DNA from: Paracoccaceae bacterium
GTDB lineage: Bacteria > Pseudomonadota > Alphaproteobacteria > Rhodobacterales > Rhodobacteraceae
Assembly: GCA_020425125.1 (NCBI GenBank)
Contig: JAGQRV010000018.1
Coordinates: 70,361 to 134,360 of the forward strand
DNA: 64,000 nt
Direction: 5' to 3'
Shown: piece after piece, positions 6,968 to 16,059 of the stretch
Numbering within the stretch: position 1 is the stretch's first letter
Layout: each line of letters begins with the position of its first letter
Position numbers and translations under genes: made by a program
Notes under the pieces: generated by a model
Told to the model about the DNA's origin: nothing
Seen by the model: only the letters and a program-made list of their open reading frames with translations
Databases searched by the model: none

Positions 6968-9904
6968 ATGTTCGCCGAACTCTCCATCACTTCGAACTTC
7001 ACCTTCCTCACCGGGGCCGCGCATCCCGAGGAATACGTGGAGCGGGCGGCCGGGATGGGGATCGGCGCGCTCGCCATCGCGGACGAGAATTCGGTTGCCG
7101 GGATCGTGCGGGCGCATGCCGCGGTGCGGGAGATCGCCCGCGAGGTCGCCGCCCGCGCTGCGGCCGAGGCGCGAAGCGGCGTGACCGGCCCGCCGCTGCC
7201 GCCCGGCCATCCGCACCGGCGGGGGCCGATCCTGACCTGCGTGCCCCGGCTGGTCCCGGCGGCGCGGGTGGTGACGCGCGACGGCGTCGCGGTGACCGTG
7301 CTGCCCCGCGACCGTGCCGCCTGGGGGCGGCTTGCGCGGCTGCTGACGCTGGGCCGGCGGGCCGCGCCGAAGGGCGCCTGCAGTCTCGGCCTCGACGACC
7401 TGCTCGACCATCTGGAAGGCGCGGCGCTTCTGCTCCACCCGCCACGGGTGCTGCCGGTGCAGCGCGGCGCGGACGGATGGCGGCAGGCCGCGGACCGGCT
7501 GACGCGCCGCTTTCCCGGCGCCTGCGCGCTGGTGATGACGCCCGGATATGACGGGCAGGACGTCGCGCGCTTCGGCCGGATCACCGCGCTGGCGGCGGCG
7601 CTTGGGATCCCGGCAGTGGCCAGCGCCTGCCCGCTGATGCATGACGGCCGCCGCCGGCCGCTTGCCGACGTGCTGACTGCGATCCGCACCGGGGTGCCGG
7701 TCGACCGGCTCGGCCGCGCCGCGCTCGCCAATGCCGAACGGCGGCTCCGCAGCGAGGCCGAGATGCTGCGGCTGTTCCGCGGCCACGAGGACGCGGTGGC
7801 CGAGGCGGGGCGGATCGCCGCCCGCTGCCGCTTCCGCCTCGACGAGCTGCGCTACGAATATCCCTCCGAGGCCGAGGGCGGCGAGAGCGCCGGGGACCGG
7901 CTGTCGCGGCTGGCCGCGGCGGGACTGGCGGCGCGCTATCCCGCCGGCGTGCCGGACAAGGTGCAGGCGCAGATGGCGCACGAGCTGGCCCTGATCGGCA
8001 AGCTCGCCTACGCGCCCTATTTCCTCACCGTCCACGACATCGTCGCCTTCGCCCGCGCCCGCGGCATCCTCTGCCAGGGGCGGGGCTCGGCGGCCAATTC
8101 GGTGGTCTGCTACGCCCTCGGCGTCACCTCGGTCTCCCCCGAGATCGGCACCATGGTGTTCGAGCGCTTCGTCTCCGAGGCCCGCAACGAGCCCCCCGAC
8201 ATCGACGTCGATTTCGAACACGAGCGCCGCGAGGAGGTGATCCAGCACATCTATGCCCGCTACGGCCGCCACCGCGCCGGGCTCTGCGCCACCGTGATCC
8301 ATTACCGCGGCAAGCGGGCGGTGCGCGAGGTCGGCCGCGCCATGGGGCTGTCCGAGGACATCGTGGCGGCGCTCGCCAGCCAGATCTGGGGCTGGGGCGG
8401 CGGCGGCCTGAGCCCGGCGCGGCTCCGCGAACTCGGGCTCGACCCGGCGGAGCCGCGGCTGGCGCGCACGATGCGGCTGGTGGCCGAGATCCAGGGCTTC
8501 CCGCGCCATCTCAGCCAGCATGTCGGCGGCTTCGTCATCACCGAAGGCCGGCTCGACGAGCTGGTGCCGGTGGAGAACGCCGCGATGGAGGACCGCACCG
8601 TCATCTGCTGGGACAAGGACGACATCGACACGCTGGGGATCCTGAAAGTCGACATCCTCGCGCTGGGGATGCTCACCTGCATCCGCAAGGCCTTCGACCT
8701 CGTCGCCGGGCACCACGGCACGCGCTACAGCCTGGCCAGCCTGCCGGCCGAGGATCCGCAGGTCTACGACATGCTCTGCCGCGCCGATGCGATCGGGGTC
8801 TTCCAGGTGGAAAGCCGGGCGCAGATGAACTTCCTGCCCCGGATGCGGCCGCGCCGCTTCTACGACCTCGTCATCGAGGTGGCGATCATCCGCCCGGGGC
8901 CGATCCAGGGCGACATGCTGCATCCCTATCTGCGCCGCCGCAACCGCGAGGAGGCGGTCGCCTTCCCCTCGGACGCGCTGGGGCAGGTGCTGGGCAAGAC
9001 CCTGGGCGTGCCGCTGTTCCAGGAGCAGGCGATGCAGATCGCCATCATCGGCGCCGGCTTCTCGCCCGAAGAGGCCGACCGCCTGCGCCGCTCCCTCGCC
9101 ACCTTCAAGAAGCACGGCAACGTGTCCGACTTCCGCGGCCGCTTCCTCAGGGGCATGGCGCGCAACGGCTACGACCGCGACTTCGCCGAACGCTGCTTCT
9201 CCCAGATCGAGGGCTTCGGCTCCTACGGCTTCCCCGAAAGCCACGCGGCAAGCTTCGCGCTGCTGGTCTATGCCTCGGCCTGGCTCAAGTGCCACTATCC
9301 GGCCATCTTCGCCTGCGCGCTGCTGAATTCGCAGCCGATGGGCTTCTACGCCCCGGCGCAGATCGTCCGCGACGCGCGCGAGCACGGGGTGGAGGTGCGC
9401 CCGGTCGACGTCAATGCCAGCTACTGGGACAACGCGATGGAACCCGACGGGCGCGGCGGGCTGGCGCTCAGGCTCGGCTTCCGCCAGATCAAGGGGCTGC
9501 GCCGGGACGACGCCGCCTGGGTCGCGGCGGCGCGGGGCAACGGCTATCGCTGCGTCGCCGATGTCTGGCGCCGCGCCGGGCTGCCGCTCCGGCAGATCAA
9601 CGCGCTGGCCGGGGCGGATGCCTTCGCCTCGCTCGGGCTCGGCCGGCGCGAGGCGCTGTGGGAGGCGCGGGGGCTCGGCGGCCCGGCGCCGCTGCCGCTG
9701 TTCTCCGGCGATCTCGACGGCGAGGCGCCGGACGAGCCCGCGCCGCGCCTGCCCGCGATGTCCGCGGGCGAGGCGGTGGTGGAGGATTACGTCAGCCTGC
9801 GGCTGACCCTGCGCGCGCATCCCGTGTCCTTCCTGCGCGGCGTGCTGACGCCGGGCTGGACGGTCGCGCCACGCCCCGGCGGCGAAATCCCGCCGTCCCC
9901 TTGA
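6968..9904 (+). CDS. dnaE2: Error-prone DNA polymerase DnaE2, C-terminally short
   Basis: A 978-residue C-family DNA polymerase for damage-tolerant synthesis. It has an N-terminal PHP-like domain (FAELSITSNFTFL, with the usual metal histidines changed as in DnaE2). The palm carries PDIDVDFE, with aspartates 411 and 413, and a third aspartate at 562 in VDILALG. The helix-hairpin-helix region follows. The protein stops just after EDYVSLRLTLRAHPVSFLRG. Typical DnaE2 continues for roughly another 100 residues into an OB-fold domain, absent here. Only 76 bases separate the stop from the next gene, so no remnant is left. imuA and imuB are not next to it. Confidence 0.9.
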   Translation: MFAELSITSNFTFLTGAAHPEEYVERAAGMGIGALAIADENSVAGIVRAHAAVREIAREVAARAAAEARSGVTGPPLPPGHPHRRGPILTCVPRLVPAARVVTRDGVAVTVLPRDRAAWGRLARLLTLGRRAAPKGACSLGLDDLLDHLEGAALLLHPPRVLPVQRGADGWRQAADRLTRRFPGACALVMTPGYDGQDVARFGRITALAAALGIPAVASACPLMHDGRRRPLADVLTAIRTGVPVDRLGRAALANAERRLRSEAEMLRLFRGHEDAVAEAGRIAARCRFRLDELRYEYPSEAEGGESAGDRLSRLAAAGLAARYPAGVPDKVQAQMAHELALIGKLAYAPYFLTVHDIVAFARARGILCQGRGSAANSVVCYALGVTSVSPEIGTMVFERFVSEARNEPPDIDVDFEHERREEVIQHIYARYGRHRAGLCATVIHYRGKRAVREVGRAMGLSEDIVAALASQIWGWGGGGLSPARLRELGLDPAEPRLARTMRLVAEIQGFPRHLSQHVGGFVITEGRLDELVPVENAAMEDRTVICWDKDDIDTLGILKVDILALGMLTCIRKAFDLVAGHHGTRYSLASLPAEDPQVYDMLCRADAIGVFQVESRAQMNFLPRMRPRRFYDLVIEVAIIRPGPIQGDMLHPYLRRRNREEAVAFPSDALGQVLGKTLGVPLFQEQAMQIAIIGAGFSPEEADRLRRSLATFKKHGNVSDFRGRFLRGMARNGYDRDFAERCFSQIEGFGSYGFPESHAASFALLVYASAWLKCHYPAIFACALLNSQPMGFYAPAQIVRDAREHGVEVRPVDVNASYWDNAMEPDGRGGLALRLGFRQIKGLRRDDAAWVAAARGNGYRCVADVWRRAGLPLRQINALAGADAFASLGLGRREALWEARGLGGPAPLPLFSGDLDGEAPDEPAPRLPAMSAGEAVVEDYVSLRLTLRAHPVSFLRGVLTPGWTVAPRPGGEIPPSP

Positions 9905-9980
9905 CGGGGGTGACAGCGGGCGCATTTGCCGATAGCCGGGGGCGGCTGCGCCGGTGCAGGTCCGGCTTCGGGGGTGACGC

Positions 9981-10916
9981 GTGCTGATCGACATCGTGAT
10001 GGTGCTGGCCGGGCTTCTCGGCCTGATGTTCGGCGGCGACCTGCTGGTGCGCGGTGCGGTCGCGGTGGCGCAGCGGGCCGGCATCCCGCCGATGGTGATC
10101 GGGCTGACCCTGGTCGGCTTCGGCACCTCGACGCCGGAACTGGTCACCTCGCTGCAGGCGGCCTTCGCCGGCGCGCCGGGCATCGCCATCGGCAACGTGC
10201 TCGGCTCCAACATCGCCAACGTGCTGCTGATCCTCGGCACCGCCGCGATCCTCGCGCCGATCCGCGTCGACCGCCGCGCGCTGTGCCGCGACGGCGCCTT
10301 CCTGGTCGTCGCCACGCTGCTCTGCGTCGGGCTCGCCTTCTCGGGCAGCTTCGGGCGCCCCGCCGGGGCGGTGCTGGTGCTGGGGCTGGTCGCCTTCCTG
10401 GTCGCGGCCCTGCGCCTGACCCCCCGGACCGACGCCGGCGAGACCGTCGATGTGGTGACGGACCGCCCGGCGCTGGCCGTCGGCTGGTTCCTGATCGGGC
10501 TCGTGCTGACGCTCGCCGGGGCGCGCTTCCTGGTCGACGGCGCGGTCGGCATCGCCACCCTGATGGGGGTCTCGGACGTCGTCATCGGGCTGACCATCGT
10601 CGCCGTCGGCACCTCGCTGCCCGAGCTGGTGACCTCGGTCGCGGCGGCCCGGCGCGGCCATGCCGAGGTCGCGTTCGGCAACGTGCTCGGCTCCAACGTC
10701 TTCAACATCCTCGGCATTCTCGGCATCACCGCGCTGGTGCACCCGCTGCCGGTGCCGCAGCAGGTGCTGCAGGTCGACATCTGGGTGATGGCGCTCAGCT
10801 CGGCACTGCTGCTCCTGACCGCCGCCACCGGGCAGGGCGTCTCCCGGCGCGAAGGCATCGCCCTCCTCGCCCTCTACATCGCCTACTGGGCCTGGCTCGG
10901 CTTCGGCGCGTCCTGA
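9981..10916 (+). CDS. Calcium/sodium antiporter, YrbG/CaCA family
   Basis: A 311-residue inner-membrane cation exchanger of about ten helices made of two homologous halves. Each half has the alpha-repeat: GFGTSTPELVTS with GNVLGSNIANVLLILG in the first, and AVGTSLPELVTS with GNVLGSNVFNILGILG in the second. These acidic and asparagine residues bind Ca2+ and Na+. The start is a GTG at 9981. The gene is monocistronic by spacing, following dnaE2 by 76 bases. Confidence 0.9.
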   Translation: MLIDIVMVLAGLLGLMFGGDLLVRGAVAVAQRAGIPPMVIGLTLVGFGTSTPELVTSLQAAFAGAPGIAIGNVLGSNIANVLLILGTAAILAPIRVDRRALCRDGAFLVVATLLCVGLAFSGSFGRPAGAVLVLGLVAFLVAALRLTPRTDAGETVDVVTDRPALAVGWFLIGLVLTLAGARFLVDGAVGIATLMGVSDVVIGLTIVAVGTSLPELVTSVAAARRGHAEVAFGNVLGSNVFNILGILGITALVHPLPVPQQVLQVDIWVMALSSALLLLTAATGQGVSRREGIALLALYIAYWAWLGFGAS

Positions 10917-11039
10917 GCGGATCCGGCCGACCCGCGCGGCACAGGGGAACACGGCCCGCCTCTCGGCCCTCCGGACTTGACGGACTCCGCTGCCGCAAAG
11001 TTAGCTTGCAGCCATTGAGCCCCTCGCGAGCCCGAGTTG

Positions 11040-11375
11040 ATGGATTGGTCCAGCCTTGCCGATTGCCCCGCGCCCGAGGAGTTTGGCGAGATGGTCAAGT
11101 GCGCCTGGATTGTCGTTCCCGGCGCCGCCAAGCTGGTCTTCGCGGTGTTCCTTGTCGCCTTCTGGTACACCGGCCTGATCTTCAAGCGGCAGGACGGCAA
11201 CCCGCTGCCCGGCTTCCTGCGCGCGGGCACCATGGCGCGGTTCTACCGCCGCCCGCTGAAGCGGGCGCTCGACTGGTTCGACCGCCGCCTGACCCCGCCG
11301 GGCATGCTCGACCGCGCCGATCCCCGCTACCGCCACGCCTGCGCCTGCGCCCGCGCCTGGAACTGGAAAGCCTAA
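11040..11375 (+). CDS. Membrane protein, possible 5' part of an interrupted gene
   Basis: A 111-residue protein with one clear hydrophobic helix (WIVVPGAAKLVFAVFLVAFWYTG) followed by a basic stretch. I do not recognise a family. It ends AWNWKA with TAA at 11373-11375. Two codons later, in the same frame, the next open frame starts. The joined reading WNWKA-stop-DRMLLLSVAYP looks like a natural entry into a membrane helix. Either this is a small gene followed closely by another, or one gene broken by a single ochre codon. Confidence 0.5.
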   Translation: MDWSSLADCPAPEEFGEMVKCAWIVVPGAAKLVFAVFLVAFWYTGLIFKRQDGNPLPGFLRAGTMARFYRRPLKRALDWFDRRLTPPGMLDRADPRYRHACACARAWNWKA

Positions 11376-11381
11376 GACCGG

Positions 11382-12650
11382 ATGCTGCTGCTCTCGGTCG
11401 CCTATCCGGTGCTGCTGCCGCTGCTGGTCTGGATCCGGACCGGCGAGGCGGCCAAGCTTGGCACGCGGACGCTCGTGGCAACGGCCAGCGGCTGGCAGGA
11501 CCGCGCCACGCTCGCCGCAGTCCTGTGCACCTTCGGTACGGTGCTGGCCTACAATGCCCCGCTGTCGAAGGCTCTCCATGCGGCGACGATCGGCCCGATG
11601 GTCCGGGCCTGGAATGCGCGGTACCCTGAGCGAACAGCACCAGCCGAACTAGGATTCGACCTCGTTCGGCTGGTGCTGATTTTAGGCGCACTCGCAGGCG
11701 CACCCGCACCCGCACTCGCACCCGCACTCGCAGTCGCAGTCGCATTCGCAGGTGCAGTCGCATTCGCAGGCGCACTCGCATTCGCACTCGCATTCGCAGT
11801 CGCAGTTGCACTCGCACTCGCAGGCGCACTCGCATTCGCAGGCGCACTCGCATTCGCACTCGCATTCGCAGGCGCACTCGCATTCGCACTCGCATTCGCA
11901 CTCGCAGTGGAGTCCGGCCGCCCGCGTCTCGCGTCAGCGGCCTATTGCTCTCTCACCGTACTCATTCTGATCGCGGTTGCCTCCGTGGCCCATTTCGGGC
12001 CGCCGCTGAGCCAGGAGCGGGCCAGCCTCGTCGTCTTCCTCGGGCTGTTCCCGGCGCTGAACGCGGTCTTCGACCATGCCTCGCTCGGGCTGACCCGCTG
12101 GAGCTTGCGCATGTCCCTCGCCCCGGCGAAAGGGCGGCTCGCCTATTTCCGCGCGGCTTTCTTCTGGTCGCTCGACGCCGCGGGCGCGGTGGTGCTGCTC
12201 CTCGGTCTCATTGCGGCGCTGCTCGGCTCCGTCGCTCTCTTGAACCGGATCGCGCCCGCACCGCTCGTCGACCTGCGCGGCGTCTTCGACGACATCCGCG
12301 ACCCTCGGGTCAACATGGCCTGGATCTATCTCATGGTGTTCTCGACCCTGCTGCCGACGCTGGCGCATTTCGCGCTCTTCGTCACCGGGCTCTGGTTCCG
12401 CTATCCCGGCGCGCCGCTGCGCCGCCGGCTCGCCACCTGGGCCGAGAAAGGCAGCGAGGGCGACGACCGCCGGTTCTGGGTCCGGGTCGCGATGGGCGGC
12501 TGGGCTGCGCTCGGGGCGGCGCTGGTGATCCTGCCCGCGGTCTACATCCTGCCCCACGCCCCCGGCTGGCACGCAGCGTGGATCCACCATCTCGCGGACT
12601 GGGTCGGGGCGCGCGCGGACGCGCTCGGCTGGCTCGGCCCGGCGCGTTGA
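11382..12650 (+). CDS. Repeat-containing membrane protein, possible 3' part of an interrupted gene
   Basis: A 422-residue membrane protein. It has hydrophobic helices near the start, then about 75 residues in which alanine alternates with Leu, Phe, Val, Gly or Pro, encoded by a hexanucleotide repeat. Further helices and charged loops follow to the end (WIYLMVFSTLLPTLAHFALF is one helix). Similar alanine-alternating proteins of unknown function occur in Rhodobacterales. No strong ribosome-binding site precedes the ATG at 11382, and the frame is shared with the upstream gene, which supports a split-gene reading. Confidence 0.55.
   Translation: MLLLSVAYPVLLPLLVWIRTGEAAKLGTRTLVATASGWQDRATLAAVLCTFGTVLAYNAPLSKALHAATIGPMVRAWNARYPERTAPAELGFDLVRLVLILGALAGAPAPALAPALAVAVAFAGAVAFAGALAFALAFAVAVALALAGALAFAGALAFALAFAGALAFALAFALAVESGRPRLASAAYCSLTVLILIAVASVAHFGPPLSQERASLVVFLGLFPALNAVFDHASLGLTRWSLRMSLAPAKGRLAYFRAAFFWSLDAAGAVVLLLGLIAALLGSVALLNRIAPAPLVDLRGVFDDIRDPRVNMAWIYLMVFSTLLPTLAHFALFVTGLWFRYPGAPLRRRLATWAEKGSEGDDRRFWVRVAMGGWAALGAALVILPAVYILPHAPGWHAAWIHHLADWVGARADALGWLGPAR
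11685..11907 (+). repeat. Degenerate hexanucleotide tandem repeat
   Basis: About 37 tandem copies of a six-base unit, mainly GCACTC, GCATTC, GCAGTC and GCAGGC, lie inside the membrane-protein gene at 11382-12650. Each unit encodes two residues, alanine plus Leu/Phe/Val/Gly, so unit gain or loss keeps the frame and changes the length of a hydrophobic segment. No unit creates a stop in the coding frame. Confidence 0.92.
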
Positions 12651-12735
12651 GCGTCAGGCGCGGGGAATTGGAACGGAGCCGGAACGACTCCGTGCAATCG
12701 GTGCGTTTGCCAATTTCTGAACAAACCCTTGCGGC

Positions 12736-13572
12736 TCAGAGCCGGGCCAGCAGTTCCGCCTTCTTGGTCTCGTATTCGGCATCCGTCAGCACCCCCTGCT
12801 GGTGCAGGCGCGACAGCTTCTCGATCATGCTGAACACGTCCGACTGCGCCACTCCGGAGGGCTGATCGTCAGCAATCGTTGGCCCGGACGGCGTCTCCGG
12901 CGCCGCCGCGGCAGGCCGGTTCGCCGGCGGCGACGGCTCCGCCGCGCCGCCGCCCGGCGGCACCACCGGCAGATCCGCGACCCGCACCGTGCCGTATTGC
13001 GAGGTGAAGGTGATCGACTGGTCGCCACCCTGCTGCTGCGAGAAACCGCCGATCTGGTGGTCGCCGATGTCGTAGACGGTGACCTGCCCGTTCACGTCGA
13101 TGGCAAGCCGCCGGGTCTGCGGAAAGACCGCATAGTGCAGGTTGTTCTGCGAGCCCTGCGAGGCGGGCGGCCCCAGTTCCGCCGGCCAGCGCGACCCGCC
13201 CCCACCCTGCAGCGAGAAACTGGTGCCGAAGCTGCCGCCGCTGCCCTGGTACTGGCTTTGCGACGATCCCGAGGGCATCGGCGCGGGCGTGTAGGGCACG
13301 AACATCTGGCTTGCGGCCAGCTGGTTCGACAGCTCGGTGCAGATGCCGTCGACCGTGGCCTTCAGCGCGTTGTTGAACATGTCGCCGACCATCACCATGC
13401 CGCCCCGCGACCACTGGCCCATGCCGCCGAGATCGGGATGCGAGAACTGCGCCTGGGTTCCGCCGCCATTATTCACCGCGACGAGCAGCGCCTCGACCGC
13501 CTGCTGACTGACGCCGTAGCGGCCGGCAATGTCGGCGACCACCTGCTGTCCATGCGGGGTGAGATTGAGCAT
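12736..13572 (-). CDS. SHOCT domain protein
   Basis: A 278-residue protein of unknown function. The last 35 residues form a SHOCT (short C-terminal) domain, IEKLSRLHQQGVLTDAEYETKKAELLARL read in parts, which mediates oligomerisation. The N-terminal region (MLNLTPHGQQVVADIAGRYGVS) resembles a small helical DNA- or protein-binding segment. The middle is Gly/Gln/Ser/Pro-rich and probably disordered, apart from a beta-rich stretch around AIDVNGQVTVYDIGDHQIGG. No signal peptide is visible. It is divergent from the lactate dehydrogenase gene across a 201-base gap. Confidence 0.8.
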   Translation of the reverse strand: MLNLTPHGQQVVADIAGRYGVSQQAVEALLVAVNNGGGTQAQFSHPDLGGMGQWSRGGMVMVGDMFNNALKATVDGICTELSNQLAASQMFVPYTPAPMPSGSSQSQYQGSGGSFGTSFSLQGGGGSRWPAELGPPASQGSQNNLHYAVFPQTRRLAIDVNGQVTVYDIGDHQIGGFSQQQGGDQSITFTSQYGTVRVADLPVVPPGGGAAEPSPPANRPAAAAPETPSGPTIADDQPSGVAQSDVFSMIEKLSRLHQQGVLTDAEYETKKAELLARL

Positions 13573-13689
13573 CCTTCAGGCCCTCCGAGGCTGCGCGGGG
13601 CGCGAGTCGTCCCAGCGACGTGCGCGGGTAGCATGCGGTCCGCCCCGCGCCAACGCCTTTCGGGACAGGCGGGCAAGGCTGCGCGGCGC

Positions 13690-13718
13690 TTGCCGCACCG
13701 ATGCTTTCGATTTACGCA
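13690..13718 (+). promoter_or_regulatory. Candidate promoter of the FAD-linked dehydrogenase gene
   Basis: TTGCCG (13690-13695) and TACGCA (13713-13718) are 17 bases apart, 56 bases before the start codon at 13774, inside the divergent gap. The match is modest and only visual. Confidence 0.3.
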
Positions 13719-13773
13719 AATGAGGCTGGATGCGGCGCGCCGCAAGCGCCGCCGGGCAAGGGAGGATCCGGAC

Positions 13774-15204
13774 ATGCCTATCCCGCACTTCGCGCTTCCG
13801 CCCCATGACCCCGAGGCCGTTGCCGGTGCGGTGGCGCGCCTGCGCGAGAGCTTCGGCGAGCGCTGCCAGACCGGCGCCAGCATCCGCGAGCAGCACGGCC
13901 ACACCACGACCTGGCTGCCGAGCCAGCCGCCCGATGCGGTGGTGTTCCCGCGCACCACCGAAGAAGTGCAGCAGATCGTCCGCATCTGTGCCGAGGCCCG
14001 CGTCCCCGTCATTGGCTTCGGCACCGGCACGTCGCTGGAAGGCCATGTCAATGCGCCCGCGGGTGGCATCTCGGTCGATTTCCACGAGATGAACCGGGTA
14101 CTGGCGGTGCATGTCGACGACATGGATTGCACCGTGGAGCCGGGGGTGACCCGCAAGGAACTCAACACCCATCTGCGCGACCGCGGGCTCTTCTTCCCGG
14201 TCGACCCCGGTGCCGACGCCTCGCTGGGCGGCATGGCGGCGACCCGCGCCTCTGGCACCAATGCCGTGCGCTACGGCACCATGCGCGATGCGGTCCTCAG
14301 CCTGAAGGCGGTGCTGGCGAACGGCGAGGTGGTAAGTACGGGACGGCGGGCGCGCAAGTCGGCGGCCGGATACGACCTGACCCGACTGATCGTCGGCTCC
14401 GAAGGCACGCTTGCCCTCATCACAGAGCTGACGCTGCGGCTCCATGGAATTCCCGAGGCGGTCTCCGCTGCCGCCTGTTCCTTCCCGACCCTCGCCGCCG
14501 CTGCCGAAACGGCGATCGCGGTCCTTCAATACGGCATTCCGGTCGCACGGATGGAACTGCTCGATGCGCTGACGGTGCGGGCGGTCAACGCCTATTCCAA
14601 GCTGACCCTGCCCGAGAGGCCGCTGCTCCTGCTGGAATTCCACGGGTCCGAGGCAGGAGTGGCCGAGCAGGCGGAAGCCTTCGGTGTCATTGCGCACGAC
14701 CATGGTGCGGAGGGGTTCGAATGGGCGGTCAGGGCCGAAGACCGCAACCGCCTCTGGCAGGCGCGTCACGACACGTATTGGGCGACCCACGGGCTCAGGC
14801 CCGGCGTGAAATCCATGTCCACCGACATTTGCGTGCCGATCTCGGCGCTTGCGGAATGCGTGACCGCCGCGCAGGCCAAGGCGGCGGAGTTGGGCCTTCT
14901 GGCGCCGGTCGTCGGCCATGTTGGCGACGGGAACTTTCACGTGCTGCTGCCGGTCGACACCGCGCATCCCGACGAGGTCAGGCAGGCCGAGACTTTCATC
15001 TGCTGGCTCAACGACCTGGCCATCGCTCACGACGGCACCTGTACCGGCGAACACGGCATCGCGCAGGGCAAGGCCGGTTACCTGGCGCGCGAATTCGGCG
15101 CCGAAGCGCTGACGGTGATGCGCGCGGTAAAGCGGGCGCTCGATCCGGCCAACATCCTCAATCCGGGCAAGATCGTCGATCTGGGCAATGCCGGTCCAGT
15201 CTGA
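13774..15204 (+). CDS. FAD-binding oxidase, D-lactate dehydrogenase (cytochrome) type
   Basis: A 476-residue flavoprotein of the FAD_binding_4 / FAD-oxidase_C family, probably oxidising D-lactate or a related 2-hydroxy acid and passing electrons to the respiratory chain. The FAD domain shows VIGFGTGTSLEGHVNAP and DPGADASLGGMAATRASGTNAVRYGT in parts. The C-terminal domain shows the metal and substrate motif GHVGDGNFH and TCTGEHGIAQGK. The ATG at 13774 was chosen over a long upstream open frame because GGGAGG lies at the right distance. Substrate could also be glycolate or D-2-hydroxyglutarate. Confidence 0.85.
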   Translation: MPIPHFALPPHDPEAVAGAVARLRESFGERCQTGASIREQHGHTTTWLPSQPPDAVVFPRTTEEVQQIVRICAEARVPVIGFGTGTSLEGHVNAPAGGISVDFHEMNRVLAVHVDDMDCTVEPGVTRKELNTHLRDRGLFFPVDPGADASLGGMAATRASGTNAVRYGTMRDAVLSLKAVLANGEVVSTGRRARKSAAGYDLTRLIVGSEGTLALITELTLRLHGIPEAVSAAACSFPTLAAAAETAIAVLQYGIPVARMELLDALTVRAVNAYSKLTLPERPLLLLEFHGSEAGVAEQAEAFGVIAHDHGAEGFEWAVRAEDRNRLWQARHDTYWATHGLRPGVKSMSTDICVPISALAECVTAAQAKAAELGLLAPVVGHVGDGNFHVLLPVDTAHPDEVRQAETFICWLNDLAIAHDGTCTGEHGIAQGKAGYLAREFGAEALTVMRAVKRALDPANILNPGKIVDLGNAGPV

Positions 15205-15309
15205 CGGGACCGGCGCGAGGGCCCATGCAGGACCCCGGAAGACATGGACATTGCCGTCGGACCGGGAGAGAAGGCCAGACCAGCCGCTGCTGCCCGCCGG
15301 AGCCCGCCC

Positions 15310-16059
15310 ATGCCGCTGATCGAAGCGAAGGACCTGAGCGTTAGCCGCGGGGGACGGCCGGTCCTGCGCCATGTCGATCTGGCGGTCGAGCGGGGTGAGA
15401 TCGTGACGATCGTCGGGCCGAACGGATCGGGGAAGTCGACGCTTCTGCAGGCCCTGATCGGGGCGCTGAAGCCGGACGAAGGCCGGGTGACGCGCGTGCC
15501 CGGATTGCGGATCGGCTATGTGCCCCAGTCGCTCCATATCGATGCGACGATGCCGATGCCGGTCGGCCGCTTCCTGCGCCTGCCCCATGCCCATGACGCG
15601 CTGTCGCGGACGCGTGCCATGTCGACGGTGGGGCTGGAGCCCGATGTGGAGGCGCAGCAGATGACAGCGCTGTCGGGCGGGCAGTTCCAGCGTGTGCTGC
15701 TGGCGCGTGCGATCCTGATGGAGCCGGACCTCCTGGTCCTTGACGAGGCGACGCGGGGTCTGGATCAGCCGGGAACCGCGGCCTTCTACAAGATCGTGGA
15801 GGAGGTGCGGCAGGCGCTCGATTGCGGCGTGCTGATGGTCAGCCACGATCTGCATGTGGTGATGAGCGCCTCGGACCGGGTGATCTGCCTCAACGGGCAT
15901 GTCTGCTGCCACGGCACGCCCGAGACGGTGGCCTCGGCGCCGGAGTACCGCGCGCTTTTCGGATTTGGCACGCAAGGGACGCTGGCGCTCTATCGCCATG
16001 CCCACGACCATGTGCACGACGACGACCACAGCCACGATCCTCGGGGCGGGTGCGAGTGA
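15310..16059 (+). CDS. znuC: Zinc ABC transporter ATP-binding protein ZnuC
   Basis: A 249-residue ABC ATPase. It has Walker A GPNGSGKST (residues 36-44), the signature LSGGQFQR, Walker B LLVLDEAT and the switch histidine in VSHDLH. The phrase PGLRIGYVPQ is typical of ZnuC. The last 20 residues are very rich in His and Asp (HAHDHVHDDDHSHD), as in zinc transporters. It energises Zn2+ uptake with ZnuB. Neither znuA (the periplasmic binding protein) nor zur is adjacent, and I see no Zur-box-like palindrome in the 105-base gap before it. Confidence 0.9.
   Translation: MPLIEAKDLSVSRGGRPVLRHVDLAVERGEIVTIVGPNGSGKSTLLQALIGALKPDEGRVTRVPGLRIGYVPQSLHIDATMPMPVGRFLRLPHAHDALSRTRAMSTVGLEPDVEAQQMTALSGGQFQRVLLARAILMEPDLLVLDEATRGLDQPGTAAFYKIVEEVRQALDCGVLMVSHDLHVVMSASDRVICLNGHVCCHGTPETVASAPEYRALFGFGTQGTLALYRHAHDHVHDDDHSHDPRGGCE

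Noticed and set aside
6563-10858. A 1431-codon open frame on the minus strand opposite dnaE2 and the Na+/Ca2+ exchanger gene
   Set aside because: It is an antisense shadow caused by high GC content: the composition is Arg/Ala/Pro/His-rich, and the plus strand holds well-known proteins.
15205-15309. Zur box before znuC
   Set aside because: No palindrome resembling a Zur site could be seen in this 105-base gap.
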